NCBI RefSeq assembly: GCF_036898095.1
Contig: NC_090768.1
Location: 51,507,056-51,571,055 of the forward strand
Length of the DNA: 64,000 bases
Direction: 5' to 3'
Source of the DNA: Palaemon carinicauda
Lineage: Eukaryota > Arthropoda > Malacostraca > Decapoda > Palaemonidae
The notes under the pieces were generated by a model. It searched no databases, was not told where the DNA came from, and saw only the letters and a list, made by a program, of their open reading frames with translations. A program made the position numbers and the translations under genes. This document shows, in pieces, positions 21,711-33,678 of the stretch; within the stretch, counting starts at the first letter, position 1; each line of letters opens with the position of its first letter.

Positions 21711-24384
21711 TTAGACACCTTGTCTTAGCTGCCGGGGACGGTTCCGATGTCCTAGGCTGACGAGGCTGCTGTTGTTAAGGCGCTGGAGGCTTGTAGGGTC
21801 TGGATGTAAGCGCCTTTGGAGGAGCGAATCGTGATTCGACTTTCTCCACCTCTCAGCTGTCCGTTCCCCGTCCTTGGGTTCAAAACAAGGTCTTTCCAAG
21901 GGTAGAAGAGTGTCTGAGCTTGCCGACATCCATGGTTGGGACTTCCGAGAGGAACCTCTCGGTCACTGCATCTCAATGCTTCAACATCGAGTTTGCCCAC
22001 AAGTTCGAAACTTTGTGAGCCGGGAAATGATGGTGCTCGTGCCCGAGAGGAGGAAAGTTTCCATGTCCTTCCTGGAGCTTTCCTTGGACAAATTCTCGGA
22101 TCGCAACAGAATGCCCAGAGATCCAAGCCAGACGACCAGCCACGAAGTGGCCCGCATGGCACACTTTGCGGCTTTCTCCTGGCTTAAGATCTCCGAAGAC
22201 GAGAATGTCACCTGCCGGGCAGAGAATTTCTCGAGAAAAACTCCCTTGGTAAGCCCCTTCCATGGAATGGTGGAGAGGAAGGGCTAAACCAAGTTCCCCC
22301 ATGATGTCGAAGTACCTCCTCTGCTGACGGCTGACAGACACAGTGTCAGCGACTCCCGCTGGGGGGAAGGAAATCGAACGATCCGGAGGAGTAGAAATGA
22401 TGGGGCCTGCCTGAAAAGAAGGAGAAGAATGTTGCCCAGACCTCTCTGAAGATTCTTCCTGCTCTTGCACGTGCCATGCTCTGCGTTTACAGGGTGAAGA
22501 TCATGATCTGGAAGTACGCGCTCCAGAAGACTCAACAGGTTGGCCGTGTTGCGAAAACCGACGGGAATCGCGGTGCCCTGGCGCTCGTGCGATGGTAAAT
22601 CGTTGGTCGCCCACGCGCTGGTACGCAGGCGCGCGGGTGCACAGGCGAGAGTGTGCGTGGGCGCGCAGGTGAGGGCGAGCGCTGGCGGTTGTAAGGGCAA
22701 GCGCTGGCGGTTGGAAGACCGATGGCGCGTTGGCGAGCGATGGCGCGTTTTGGCTGGCGATGGCGCGTTTTGGCGAGCGATGGCTCGCTGGCGGGAATCG
22801 CGCTGGCACTCGCGCGCGGGCGAACATAGGTGAGCATGTGTGTGGGCGCGCGGTCGTAAGGGCAAGCGCAGGCGGCCGGGAGACCGATGGCGCGTAAGCG
22901 AGCGATGGCGCGTCTTGGCAAGCGATGGCTCGTAGGCGGGCGAAGGCGCGTTGGCAAGCGATGGCGCGTTGGCAAGCGATGGCAAGTTGGCGAGCGGTGG
23001 CGCGTAGCGACCGAACGCGTACACGTGAGTTAACGCGTGGGCGTGTAGGAAACCTACGACGATTGAAGCGTTGGCGCGTTGAAAACACTTGCGCGCAGAC
23101 GAAGAATCGCGCGGGCGCGTAGGAGATCGCTGGCGCGTAAGGAGAACCCAGGGGTGCCTGTGAGCGTCCGTGCGCTAGCTTGGGTGTCTCCTGGGCGGCG
23201 CAGAATGAAGTGGAAGCGTGCTGGCGCATTGTCGTGCTGGAACTGGAACCACGCGTGGGCGCGCTTGGCGCGAAACTCCAGAAGGGTGCTGCGAGTCCAG
23301 AAGAACCTGTGAGCACCTGTGCGCTAGCTTAGGAACTTCTTGAACTGCGCGCGACGAGACAGGAACCAGGAGATCATAGGCGCGTAGTTGCGTGGCCAAA
23401 AGATATGCGCGGCCAGACGATATCAGCGAGGGTACAGAACCAGAGAGATCGTCGGCGAGGAGGCGAAGGAATAAATTCCTTGCCTGCGCCCAGATCCGAA
23501 GATCGTGGGCGCATGGGCGAACGTTGGCGCGTATTGCGCACATCAGGAAAGGGAGCGCAGATGCGCGCTGGCGAGCAGGTGAACGTGGAGTTCAGTGAAG
23601 AAATAATTTCCCTGCTTGCACCCAGATCCGGAGATCGTGGGCGCGGAACGTTGGCGCGCATAGCGCACATCAGAAATGGGCGAGCAGGCGATCGTGGGCG
23701 TTCAGGAGACCGAGGTGTACAAGGCGCGTAGCCGCACAGAAGGTCTCAGAAGAGTTGGCGATCAGGAGATCCACGGGGAGACTCAGCTACAGGAGGTCGC
23801 TGGAGTGTTAATTCAGCAGAAGTCTGGTCCACAGCAGGAGAGCATTTTGCGAACTACTGCACGCGAGTGCGCAGGAGAACGAGGTTGCACAGGTAAAAAC
23901 CTGGCACTAAAGGGACTTACTGTACTGAACTCACATTGTGAGATAAGCCCTTTGCCCCGAAGGGACCGGTGCCCGTTGGAAAACGGGGTGGAGTGGCACC
24001 CACTGAGCTACTGCGTCCAGGAACGGGGAAGGAAGACAAGAAGATCTGGCAGGTGTCGGAGATCGAGAACGATCTGCCGACAGGACTAGCGAAGCAGCTG
24101 TAATGGCCTGTTCTCGTCGAGGAGGATCCTCTGCGGCTGAAGATGAAGACGATCACGGACAGGAGCACCATCATCAGTCTTCCGAAGAGGAGTCTCTGTA
24201 GTGAACTCCCCCGAGGGGGAGAGACACTCGCAGGAGAGACTGATGGACTCAGCTGCCCCCTCGAAGGATGTTCGGAGGGGGGAACTGAGCCAACAGCAAC
24301 AACAGCAGGGGAGTCCTCCAAAGAGGAGTCTCTATGAGTGTCCTCTCTCACGAGCGAGAGGTGAACACTTCGTACAAGAGACAA
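21711..24384 (-). pseudogene. C1 Gag-like region, decayed, with CpG-rich minisatellite
   Basis: The minus strand carries pieces matching the C3 Gag (PPSEHPSRGQLSPSVSPA at ~24280 compares with C3 PPSEYPSKGKLGFTVSPA) and a C-terminal region at 21973-22470. Between them 22600-23740 is an irregular GC-rich array of 'gcgatggcgcgttggcga'-like units that would read as Arg/Ala/Pro-rich linker. Stops and shifts make the gene non-functional. Confidence 0.72.
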
Positions 24385-25023
24385 GAAGAACTGATGAAGG
24401 CGCCCCTTAGGGCCGTTGGATCCGCAAGCTGACCATAAAGAGCAAACCTCCGAAGAGGAGCTCCTGCAGCTGCTCAGCCCCTTGAGTGAAGCTGCAAGTG
24501 CGACCGCTCAGCACCAAGAGCATAATCACACGAATTCCATGGTCCGGCCTTGCAACCGCTCAGCCCCTTGAGCATGGTTACAAAAGCGGTCGCTCAGCAC
24601 CAAGACCATAACCGCCCAAGGACCAGGAAAAAACCAACCAGGAATTATTAAGGTAAGAGAAGTTGCCCCCCCCCCCCCTGAAGGGGAAGAAACTCATACC
24701 TGGGAAGGGAACCTCACTCGGAAGGGAAGTTACCCACCCATGGAGGCGAACCTCCTGAGAGTTCTAAATGAACTAAGGAGCTGACAGTTGTCACGGGAGA
24801 ACTTCTGGGAGAAGGGAACACGCCCATGACGAAGTCATAGAGGAGGCGGTAACAGCACACTCCCCAGGCCCCAACAGGACAGCTTTGCTTCGTTGGCACA
24901 TTAGGCAAACGAAAAACTAGATAGTTAACTGTGAAAATTAAATAATTAGTTAACATTTATTCTCCCGGGAGAACTCCAAAGAGGAACCCCTGAGGGAAAA
25001 GAACATAAGAATTACGCACCAGG

Positions 25024-26112
25024 TGAACTAAATTCTTATCAAGGAGACACCAAAAACACTGGTAAAAACTATAGGCACCAAGGAAACACATAAAATAATT
25101 AATTTGTATATTAACAATATACTAACAAATAGAGAACTTCCCTTAAGTAAACATAAGCAACTTAAATAAACTATTAGAGGCTCTCAATAACTGCCCGAGA
25201 TCCTGAAGTAATTACAGCTAGATGCGAAGTAGTGGGTATAACACAATGTCTCCATTCAGTTCGGTAATCACCTGTAAATTTCGATAGGTCATCAATTAAA
25301 ATTACCAAGCAGAACTAAAGGTTATGAAAATGGCCTATCATTCCTGGCTTACCAGTCAATTACACATTTAATCAATTTGACATAAAATGGCTATTGACTA
25401 ACCTAGAACAATCGAATAATGTTGACTGGATACTCCCTAAAGGATAAACAATTGCTAACGTTAACCTGGATATATGCCAAGACACAAGACACTTAAATTT
25501 GGCTCATAGATGATTACATATATATTAAAGACATGCAAGGCCTTACTTAAGAAATAGCTTTCCTAAGCTGGAATTTACAAAGGGCTTGACTTGAGACCCA
25601 CTCTCTAGTTGACCCTTACCTGTAATTAATTCCAGAGCGGCAAATGGCAATATTAAGAGGTTATGTTCTGGCTCTTGATCAAGCCTCTTGACACGACGAG
25701 GACGATCGTTGTAGAACTTCATCAAATCACGGCACTTTGTTCAACATGGTAGGTCACTCCCAAGGATCAATCTACACCACGATCATGGCTGGTACATAGG
25801 GCTTTTAAAAGTAGGAGAAAATCTTATCCATCAAAGTCCTAGTGATAAAAGCACAAGGTTAAAATCTCCTACGAGAGTGTGGCTTCCGAGTCGGAGACAA
25901 TTCGTTGCCAGACTGCTTCGGCTAACTAAGTCAGTCCCGAAGTAAACATTTTTTCCCGATAACAACGGGTAACAGGTTAAAGGGTCTATTTAAAAGTGGG
26001 TCAAGGGTAATTACATAAGGGAAAAGTAATTAATATAAATTAACCAATTTACATATCTTATGTCTTAACATATGAAAGACGTTAATAATATACTAAAATT
26101 TAATTTCTTTTA
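25024..26112 (-). repeat. BEL 3' LTR
   Basis: Starts TGAACTAAATTC and ends TTTCTTTTA on the plus strand. It is identical to the other LTR over 1088 of 1089 positions by eye. Confidence 0.95.
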
Positions 26113-26184
26113 GTCCACCACCAGCGATGCAACTTTTTTAGTACAAAAAATTGCATCTAAAAATATAAACAATGCACTAACATT

Positions 26185-29100
26185 TCACTCTGTTAAAATC
26201 TCCCTGGTCTTCTGCTCACTAACTATAGCAGCCTTTCTTTTGACATGGGGAGGCTCTGATAAAAGTTTAACTGAATCATTAGTCGACGAAAGTTCCGAAT
26301 CATCTAATCTTTCAAGAAAAGGAACTAATGTTGTAATGTGTCTTTTAACGACTTCCCTAGTAGAACCCTTTTGTATCGATGCTCCTGTAACTTCACCGAT
26401 ACTGTTATATTGCAATTCTTTCACCAAACCCATAGGATAATTGTTAGGTTTTGTGTGCACCTCTTTCAGTAGGACAATATCCCCAATTTTAATACCCCTC
26501 TGTGTAATAGGTCGGTATCTATCCTTTTTATCAACAGCTTGGTCAATCAGTGTACCCAAAAACTCGTTATGATATTTTGATAACAGATTATTTCTGACTT
26601 TCCTTAATTTCATATACTCATCTTTAACCTGTTGGGGATTTACACAAGGTTGCCAGTCAGGATCCTCATCTGGTATACCCTGTAATTCTGGAAGGAGGTT
26701 CATGGAAGTCAGTTCATAGCCCTTAACTAACTGTTCAGGTGTAATTGGTTCAGGTATAAAGTCTAAATCTTCTTCTCTAAGGGATTCCTTAAAGGCTATA
26801 GGTCTCCTATTAACAAGGTGAACAGTGTGGCAAACAATAAATTCAAAGTCATCATAAGATAAAACAAGATTTTTTATACTTCCAAACAACAATCTTTTAA
26901 CCTGTTTGACACAAACTTCAACAAGAGATCCAAGCTTACTGCATCCTTTAAAATATTGCTGAAACTGTATAGGGCGAATATTGTTTTCTTCAAAATATAA
27001 CTGACTAGCATGATCACTTAAAAAGTTCTGCATCACATTAGCCCCAGCTACAAGCTGTGTCCCCATATCACTGACGCATAATTCAGGGATTCCATAATCA
27101 AAACAATGCAGCTGGAAAGATCGCAAGAATTCTTTTACACCAAGATCCTTGCAAATTTTAAGATTCACTGCCCTACTCCAAGTACATGTAATGCATAATA
27201 ACCACACTTTTTGAGTTTCATTATTCTTCCTAACATGGAAAGAACCCATATGATCAATGAAAACATTAGCAAATGGCTTGGATGGTAAATTAGACCTGAA
27301 TTCCCTATATGAATTCTGACTAAGTTTGAAAGTTCTATTACAAAAACGCCTACAATGCACACATTGTTTTAATGCTTTTTTGATGGTCGAAAAATGCCTA
27401 GGGATATGAAATTGTCGTCGTATTTCAGCTAGAACTGAATAACATCCTGCATGAAACAGATTGAAATGAACATCCAAAATAATTAGCTTCGTCAAAGCAC
27501 TGTCTCTCGGCAGTAAAATAGGAAAACCATTATTGCTAAACCATTTCTTAAATTTGCTTTTAACCCTAAGAATACCATTTTCATCCATGAATATATTAAG
27601 CTGAGTAATGAGGTTAGGAATGGCCTTCAGATTAAAACTATTCTTATTCTGAAAGTAAGCAAAGATCTCTGGAAACCACTTCCTTTGCTCTGTTATAACA
27701 ACTCTCTTACTAGCTTCTGCAAAGAGATTAGGGTTGGTATCAGATGAGGTTTGAGAACATATACCTGCCTTTGACTTCCAGTTTCTTATGCCTACTAGTA
27801 TTCTTCGATAAATCAGAATCAACTTACGAAAGCTGGAATACTTGCAGGGATCAATAACATATTCAGGAGAACCTGTTAAGGAAGAAAAAGTAGTTTGAGA
27901 AAGTTCTGCCCCTAAAGGTGCATTCAACTTTGAGAGGTACCCAGAGTCTGTGACAGTCATGGGATTTGGAATAATAAAAGTCATGTCATGTTCCACACCA
28001 GGGAGGTCATCCAACTTCTTGCCTGGACCGACGAGAAAATTAGTTTTATACAACTGCTTATGTGAGAGGCATCTAGTAACACAGTCGGCCGGATTCTCTT
28101 TCCCTGAAATGAAACAGAATCTTATTGGAAATCGTTGACACAATTTTTGAATATTACCAATTCTATTCATTACGAAAGTTGAACACCTTTGCATTTTATC
28201 CAGTTTCTGGGAGGAAGAATTAAGCCAGTGTAGGGCACAAAGAGAATCAGCATAGAGAACCATTTCTACTATGTTAACAGGTTTCAGGCAAGAAGGTCCA
28301 GAGATATCTCTTTGCAGTTCCACGAGAGTTTCGACACCCAAAACAATGGCATTTAACTCTAATGAAGGAATTGACTTATTCTTCAGCTGAGTGTTAATCA
28401 TACGGTTCTTAGCTTGAACAAAACTCACCTTACCAGATTCAACGTGCTGCAAAAAAATTACTGAACCATATAAGTCGTGACTAGCATCAGTATAAGCCAT
28501 AAGCTTATAAGTACCATTCCTTGGTCCGACATATCTACCTATCTTAATGGGAGGAGAAGCATTAGCTTGTTTACATATATTTCCCCATTCACGTTGAAGC
28601 TCTAATGGCAACAATGCATCCCAACCAAGGTTTTTATTGCACTGAAGCCTGTGCATAAACAAACGGCTTCTGTTTAAAATAGGCATGTTAAAGCCATATA
28701 TGTCAAATTGAGAAGCAATTGTTCCTAAAACAGCACGTTTAGTGGTGGCCTTGCCATCAAGGCAAATAGGCTTTGTAAATATTTCATCTCTTACTCTGTC
28801 CCATGCAAGACCAAACAACTTTGTAGTTTCAGGGGTCTGAGTTTTCATGTCTTCATCTATCTTAATTTGTAAGGAATTATCATTAGTGATAATCTGCTGA
28901 ACCTCGAATTTGTACGGAGCAAAAATGCGAGGCAGCTCATTATAAGCCCAGTCTAAAGACTCTCCAGTTTCCATGGTAATTGCACCATTATCCATATACA
29001 GCAAGGTATACATTAAATGTTTTAATTCTGACAAATCTTTATCCTTTTCTTCCTTAAAAGCTAAAATATAATATAAGGAAAGCATTAACAAAAACGGGCT

Positions 29101-31821
29101 ACAACGCAACCCAAAACTCAGCCTCACATTGCGATAAGCAACAACAGAAAAGTCCCCAGCTTTAACATTTTTATACCAAAGAAACAGCAATTTTGACTGA
29201 TCAGATTCACTTAATGAAAGCATATTGAATGCTTTTTTCAAGTCATAGGTAAGCAATTTCTGACCGAACCTTAAATGAAGAAAAGCTGAGGATAGCTTTT
29301 GGTTCAATGTGGGACCTGGATGCATACACTGGTTGAGAGAGAGGCTTAGTTTCTTATTTTTCTCATTCTCTCTCAAATTGGATAAAAAGACTACACGGCA
29401 CTTAGTCGTCTCCCTCTCAGGCTTAAAAATTTCCATGTGAGGAAGAAAAGCATAATCTGGGTGCAGGGCTTTATATTGTTCAAGATCATGAATAGGTTTT
29501 ATTATACCAGCTGCTATTTGATCCTTAATAGTCTGATCCATTAAATGTAAATAACCCACATTATTTTTAAGCTTCCTAAAATTAGACTTCAAAATTACCT
29601 CTGCTAAATGTTCATTTTTCGATAGCAAGTGTGATACCTCACCATTCCAAAGTAAGGGAACTCGAATCCTACCATCTACTTCTCTAGATATATTATTAAA
29701 AGTATAATCAACTAACTGCTTATTCAGTTCTACAGTCTCTTCCTCATAAATAGTTTGGTCATAATTAATGAATTTAGGGCATTCAAGCTCCAATATTTCA
29801 TTTGTTGCCTTTTGTAGTTTACACTCCATAAGCTTTCCCTTGTCATTCAAAACCGAAAAATTACTACTAACTTTCAAAGTATCATAGTGAAGGTCATGAA
29901 CCTCATCATCCAAAGTAGGTATGATAGAATCTGCAACAAATAACGAGTGAGTGTGGACACTTACTAAAGACTCCACACTAGGTGGACTAGGAATACTAGC
30001 ACTAACAGACATCGAATGACATGGCAAAAAATCTATATTATCGATCAATCTTTGAACATTGCCTACCAACATAACGCCCATTGGGGAATCTACATATACT
30101 GACAGAGTACCCTTTCCAAACAGGACGTCTTTACTTGGAATACAATAAGCAGCATCAGAACCAAGCAGAAATTCAATATCCTTTACTTCCCGGATATTTG
30201 AATGAAGACCCCCATCAGCAAATGAAAACCCTTTATCTAAAAAACCCTTCACTGCCGTGCCGAGCATCGGCAAATTCAACTTAATCTTTATTTCAGGAAT
30301 AACCATGGCTGGAATCTTATAACGACCATTTCCTAGTGTAATAGGCACCTGAACTACCTTGCTCCGATAAGTTTTAACACCATTGAAACCATAAATTGTA
30401 AGATTAACATTATTTCTGATAGTTTCAAAGTCATAAGTATCAGCTAATTTCTGTGAAACAAAAGTACTTTGAGACCCACTGTCTTTTATACCCCTATACA
30501 AGCGCTCTTGTCCAACAATGCCAAAAGTGAAAGTAGGAAGAACAGAGTCACTAACGAAATTTGAGAACACTGTAACCCCATTATTTGTTTCTGTGCTTGC
30601 TATAGCTTCTTCACTTTTCTTACAATCAGATGAATTATCTTTGTTACACAGAAAAGAAAAATGCCAGCCAAAACATTTAAAACACTTTTGTTTAAACCTA
30701 AAATTACATTTAGCAGTGGGATGCGAAAAACTAGCACATTTCAAACAGCCTTTAAAATACTTCAATTTATCTACTTTAGACTGAGGAGTAGGAAATTTTG
30801 TACATTTATATAGTAAATGATTGAAATCCTTACCATGAACCTTAGAACATAACGAACAACTAGGTAGGACTTTATTCTTAGGAGAATGCACTTTAACTGC
30901 CAAACTAGCAAAACTATCAGCATTTTCAGCACTACCATTGCATGATAAGGAATGCTTTGAAGGCGTAACATTTGACACTTTTCTCGAGTTTTCATACCTC
31001 TCGCAAGCTACAAAAAAGTTATCCAAAATTTCCGTAATTGAAGGAGAAGTCTTATTAGTAATTTGCACTAACTCTTTTCTAAATTCATCATTCAAACCTA
31101 GCCAAGCAAAATAAGTCAAAAAATCATCAGAGGACATTTGCAAAACCTTAGTAGACTCACATAAATTCCTTAACCTAGATACATAATTAAATGGGTCATC
31201 ACCTGGATTTAGTTTCAACTCTGTTAGTTTCTTAACGGTGGAAGACTTCCTAACTTCTTCCGAAGCAAAAGCTTTAATCAAGAGCGATTTAGCATCTTGG
31301 TAACTCTGTTTATCTGCTTCAAGAGAATTCAGCAAAACCTTAGCCCGACCTTCAACTTGCTGTTTAAGCAAAAGTAACAAATCCCTATCGGGATATTTAT
31401 AAACACCAGTAGTAGCCTCAAATTCTACAAAAAACTGTAAGAGATCCTCATTTTCCTTGCTACTAAATTTTGGGAGGGGCGCTGTTGGCTGCTTTAATAA
31501 ACTAAGAGCTGTGTCCGTGACACTACGGGAAGGAGAAACTTCAAGTAAAGGCAAACATCTCTCTATCTTCTCTAAATAATCAATACAACCCAAACATTCC
31601 TCTTCTAATTCGAGTTCTGTAACTGCGCTATCCTCAAACTTTAAATTTTGAATTTTAGAATCCAAGTCTAACAAACCCTTCTGGTAACTTAACAGGAGAC
31701 ACTTTTCCGATATTTTCCGGGATGCAGTAAAATTTGCATAGGACCCCAATTTATTAAAGGCATCAGTTACTTTCTTACGAATAACCTTTCTCTGAGTAAT
31801 AAGCAATTTTAAATTTGACAT
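26185..31821 (-). CDS. BEL/Pao gag-pol polyprotein, 1878 aa
   Basis: Uninterrupted frame. Gag (~1-400) ends in three cysteine-rich units around residues 324-395 (CSLCSKVHGKDFNHLLYKC; CLKCASFSHPTAKC; CFKCFGWHFSFLC). The aspartic protease active site DSG is at ~447. In RT, YDLKKAFNML is near 859 and the polymerase box is YMDN at ~942-945, where family members have YxDD. RNase H has YTDASHDLYG (~1109) and LYADSLCALHWL (~1192). Integrase has an H2C2 zinc domain (~1452-1492) and catalytic D1523 (FIDHMG), D1585 (SDMGTQL) and E1635 (SLVEVC). The domain order Gag-PR-RT-RH-IN and single ORF are typical of BEL/Pao. The Asp-to-Asn change (codon AAT, 28987-28989) may abolish polymerase activity. Confidence 0.95.
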   Translation of the reverse strand: MSNLKLLITQRKVIRKKVTDAFNKLGSYANFTASRKISEKCLLLSYQKGLLDLDSKIQNLKFEDSAVTELELEEECLGCIDYLEKIERCLPLLEVSPSRSVTDTALSLLKQPTAPLPKFSSKENEDLLQFFVEFEATTGVYKYPDRDLLLLLKQQVEGRAKVLLNSLEADKQSYQDAKSLLIKAFASEEVRKSSTVKKLTELKLNPGDDPFNYVSRLRNLCESTKVLQMSSDDFLTYFAWLGLNDEFRKELVQITNKTSPSITEILDNFFVACERYENSRKVSNVTPSKHSLSCNGSAENADSFASLAVKVHSPKNKVLPSCSLCSKVHGKDFNHLLYKCTKFPTPQSKVDKLKYFKGCLKCASFSHPTAKCNFRFKQKCFKCFGWHFSFLCNKDNSSDCKKSEEAIASTETNNGVTVFSNFVSDSVLPTFTFGIVGQERLYRGIKDSGSQSTFVSQKLADTYDFETIRNNVNLTIYGFNGVKTYRSKVVQVPITLGNGRYKIPAMVIPEIKIKLNLPMLGTAVKGFLDKGFSFADGGLHSNIREVKDIEFLLGSDAAYCIPSKDVLFGKGTLSVYVDSPMGVMLVGNVQRLIDNIDFLPCHSMSVSASIPSPPSVESLVSVHTHSLFVADSIIPTLDDEVHDLHYDTLKVSSNFSVLNDKGKLMECKLQKATNEILELECPKFINYDQTIYEEETVELNKQLVDYTFNNISREVDGRIRVPLLWNGEVSHLLSKNEHLAEVILKSNFRKLKNNVGYLHLMDQTIKDQIAAGIIKPIHDLEQYKALHPDYAFLPHMEIFKPERETTKCRVVFLSNLRENEKNKKLSLSLNQCMHPGPTLNQKLSSAFLHLRFGQKLLTYDLKKAFNMLSLSESDQSKLLFLWYKNVKAGDFSVVAYRNVRLSFGLRCSPFLLMLSLYYILAFKEEKDKDLSELKHLMYTLLYMDNGAITMETGESLDWAYNELPRIFAPYKFEVQQIITNDNSLQIKIDEDMKTQTPETTKLFGLAWDRVRDEIFTKPICLDGKATTKRAVLGTIASQFDIYGFNMPILNRSRLFMHRLQCNKNLGWDALLPLELQREWGNICKQANASPPIKIGRYVGPRNGTYKLMAYTDASHDLYGSVIFLQHVESGKVSFVQAKNRMINTQLKNKSIPSLELNAIVLGVETLVELQRDISGPSCLKPVNIVEMVLYADSLCALHWLNSSSQKLDKMQRCSTFVMNRIGNIQKLCQRFPIRFCFISGKENPADCVTRCLSHKQLYKTNFLVGPGKKLDDLPGVEHDMTFIIPNPMTVTDSGYLSKLNAPLGAELSQTTFSSLTGSPEYVIDPCKYSSFRKLILIYRRILVGIRNWKSKAGICSQTSSDTNPNLFAEASKRVVITEQRKWFPEIFAYFQNKNSFNLKAIPNLITQLNIFMDENGILRVKSKFKKWFSNNGFPILLPRDSALTKLIILDVHFNLFHAGCYSVLAEIRRQFHIPRHFSTIKKALKQCVHCRRFCNRTFKLSQNSYREFRSNLPSKPFANVFIDHMGSFHVRKNNETQKVWLLCITCTWSRAVNLKICKDLGVKEFLRSFQLHCFDYGIPELCVSDMGTQLVAGANVMQNFLSDHASQLYFEENNIRPIQFQQYFKGCSKLGSLVEVCVKQVKRLLFGSIKNLVLSYDDFEFIVCHTVHLVNRRPIAFKESLREEDLDFIPEPITPEQLVKGYELTSMNLLPELQGIPDEDPDWQPCVNPQQVKDEYMKLRKVRNNLLSKYHNEFLGTLIDQAVDKKDRYRPITQRGIKIGDIVLLKEVHTKPNNYPMGLVKELQYNSIGEVTGASIQKGSTREVVKRHITTLVPFLERLDDSELSSTNDSVKLLSEPPHVKRKAAIVSEQKTREILTE

Positions 31822-31950
31822 TATATCTTACTTGACAAAAAATCACCAACAACAAAGATCGTTAATAGAAAACCCGTGGGAGTGAGCTACAGCTAAACTA
31901 GTACAACCTAATTTTGAGAGCCTCTTAATTAATTACCTACCATGCAACTA

Positions 31951-31967
31951 TCCTGTCACGGTCGCCA
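31951..31967 (-). promoter_or_regulatory. BEL primer-binding site, tRNA-Arg type
   Basis: Immediately downstream of the 5' LTR on the minus strand is TGGCGACCGTGACAGGA. It is complementary to a tRNA 3' end ...CACGGTCGCCA, as used by several arthropod elements primed by tRNA-Arg. The match is from memory of tRNA-Arg acceptor stems. Confidence 0.65.
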
Positions 31968-33056
31968 TGAACTAAATTCTTATCAAGGAGACACCAAAAA
32001 CACTGGTAAAAACTATAGGCACCAAGGAAACACATAAAATAATTAATTTGTATATTAACAATATACTAACAAATAGAGAACTTCCCTTAAGTAAACATAA
32101 GCAACTTAAATAAACTATTAGAGGCTCTCAATAACTGCCCGAGGTCCTGAAGTAATTACAGCTAGATGCGAAGTAGTGGGTATAACACAATGTCTCCATT
32201 CAGTTCGGTAATCACCTGTAAATTTCGATAGGTCATCAATTAAAATTACCAAGCAGAACTAAAGGTTATGAAAATGGCCTATCATTCCTGGCTTACCAGT
32301 CAATTACACATTTAATCAATTTGACATAAAATGGCTATTGACTAACCTAGAACAATCGAATAATGTTGACTGGATACTCCCTAAAGGATAAACAATTGCT
32401 AACGTTAACCTGGATATATGCCAAGACACAAGACACTTAAATTTGGCTCATAGATGATTACATATATATTAAAGACATGCAAGGCCTTACTTAAGAAATA
32501 GCTTTCCTAAGCTGGAATTTACAAAGGGCTTGACTTGAGACCCACTCTCTAGTTGACCCTTACCTGTAATTAATTCCAGAGCGGCAAATGGCAATATTAA
32601 GAGGTTATGTTCTGGCTCTTGATCAAGCCTCTTGACACGACGAGGACGATCGTTGTAGAACTTCATCAAATCACGGCACTTTGTTCAACATGGTAGGTCA
32701 CTCCCAAGGATCAATCTACACCACGATCATGGCTGGTACATAGGGCTTTTAAAAGTAGGAGAAAATCTTATCCATCAAAGTCCTAGTGATAAAAGCACAA
32801 GGTTAAAATCTCCTACGAGAGTGTGGCTTCCGAGTCGGAGACAATTCGTTGCCAGACTGCTTCGGCTAACTAAGTCAGTCCCGAAGTAAACATTTTTTCC
32901 CGATAACAACGGGTAACAGGTTAAAGGGTCTATTTAAAAGTGGGTCAAGGGTAATTACATAAGGGAAAAGTAATTAATATAAATTAACCAATTTACATAT
33001 CTTATGTCTTAACATATGAAAGACGTTAATAATATACTAAAATTTAATTTCTTTTA
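31968..33056 (-). repeat. BEL 5' LTR
   Basis: Carries the element promoter in minus-strand orientation. Same ends and length as the other LTR. Confidence 0.95.
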
Positions 33057-33360
33057 CCAGGAATGCGCCCTCCTCCCCCTCTGACACTCGCGGGAAGGGG
33101 GGGAAAGCGGAGAACTGTAACAAAACAGAATTATAACAATTATAATTATGTAATTCATCTAAGAATGTTCACTAATCGTAAAAACAAATGAACTCCGAAG
33201 GGAAGCGATCTACACAGAAGCTGAAAAGTTAACAAATGCAATTAGATTTGATTAAAAATAATTGAGACAAAATAAACAGAGTAGCAACTCAAATTAAAAA
33301 TGGTAGACGAGAGGATTAAAACTGGTAGACGAGAATGACCATGAATGGGAGGTAAATCAG

Positions 33361-33678
33361 TTGTTGTTTGCAGATGATACTGTACTGGTTGCAGACACAG
33401 AAGAGAAGCTTGACCCACTAGTGACAGAATTTGGAAGGGTGTGTGAGAGAAGGAAGTTGAGAGTTAATGTGGGTAAGAGTAAGGTTATGAGATGTACGAG
33501 AAGGGAAGGTGGTGCAAGGTTGAATGTCATGTTGAATGGAGAGTTACTTGAGGAGGTGGATCAGTTTAAGTACTTGGGGTCTATTGTTGCAGCAAATGGT
33601 GGAGTGGAAGCAGATGTACGTCAGAGAGTGAATGAAGGTTGCAAAGTGTTGGGGGCAGTTAAGGGAGTAGTAAAAAAT
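33361..33678 (+). pseudogene. LINE reverse transcriptase fragment, part 1
   Basis: Contains the catalytic FADD box (QLLFADDTVLVAD), the following RVNVGKSKVM motif and FKYLGSIVA. The frame runs directly into the C2 insertion after VKGVVKN. With the part at 41670 it forms one uninterrupted frame across the insertion point. It is truncated upstream, so it is inactive. Confidence 0.85.

Larger units (their letters stand above)
25024..33056 (-). mobile_element. BEL/Pao LTR retrotransposon, full length (8033 bp)
   Basis: Two 1089-bp LTRs (25024-26112 and 31968-33056) enclose a single 1878-codon gag-pol. A 5-bp target duplication CCAGG (25019-25023 and 33057-33061) matches the 4-6 bp of BEL/Pao. 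It is inserted in the 5' leader of C1: the flanking sequence 'aagaattacgcaccagg' continues at 33062 exactly as in C2 near 40890. Direct reading shows one difference between the LTRs (A at 25200, G at 32144), so insertion was recent. Confidence 0.95.

Noticed and set aside
22284..23316. Two long Pro/Arg/Ala-rich frames (up to 271 codons) on the minus strand
   Set aside because: They come from the GC-rich array in the decayed C1 Gag. They overlap each other in different frames and lack conserved ends.
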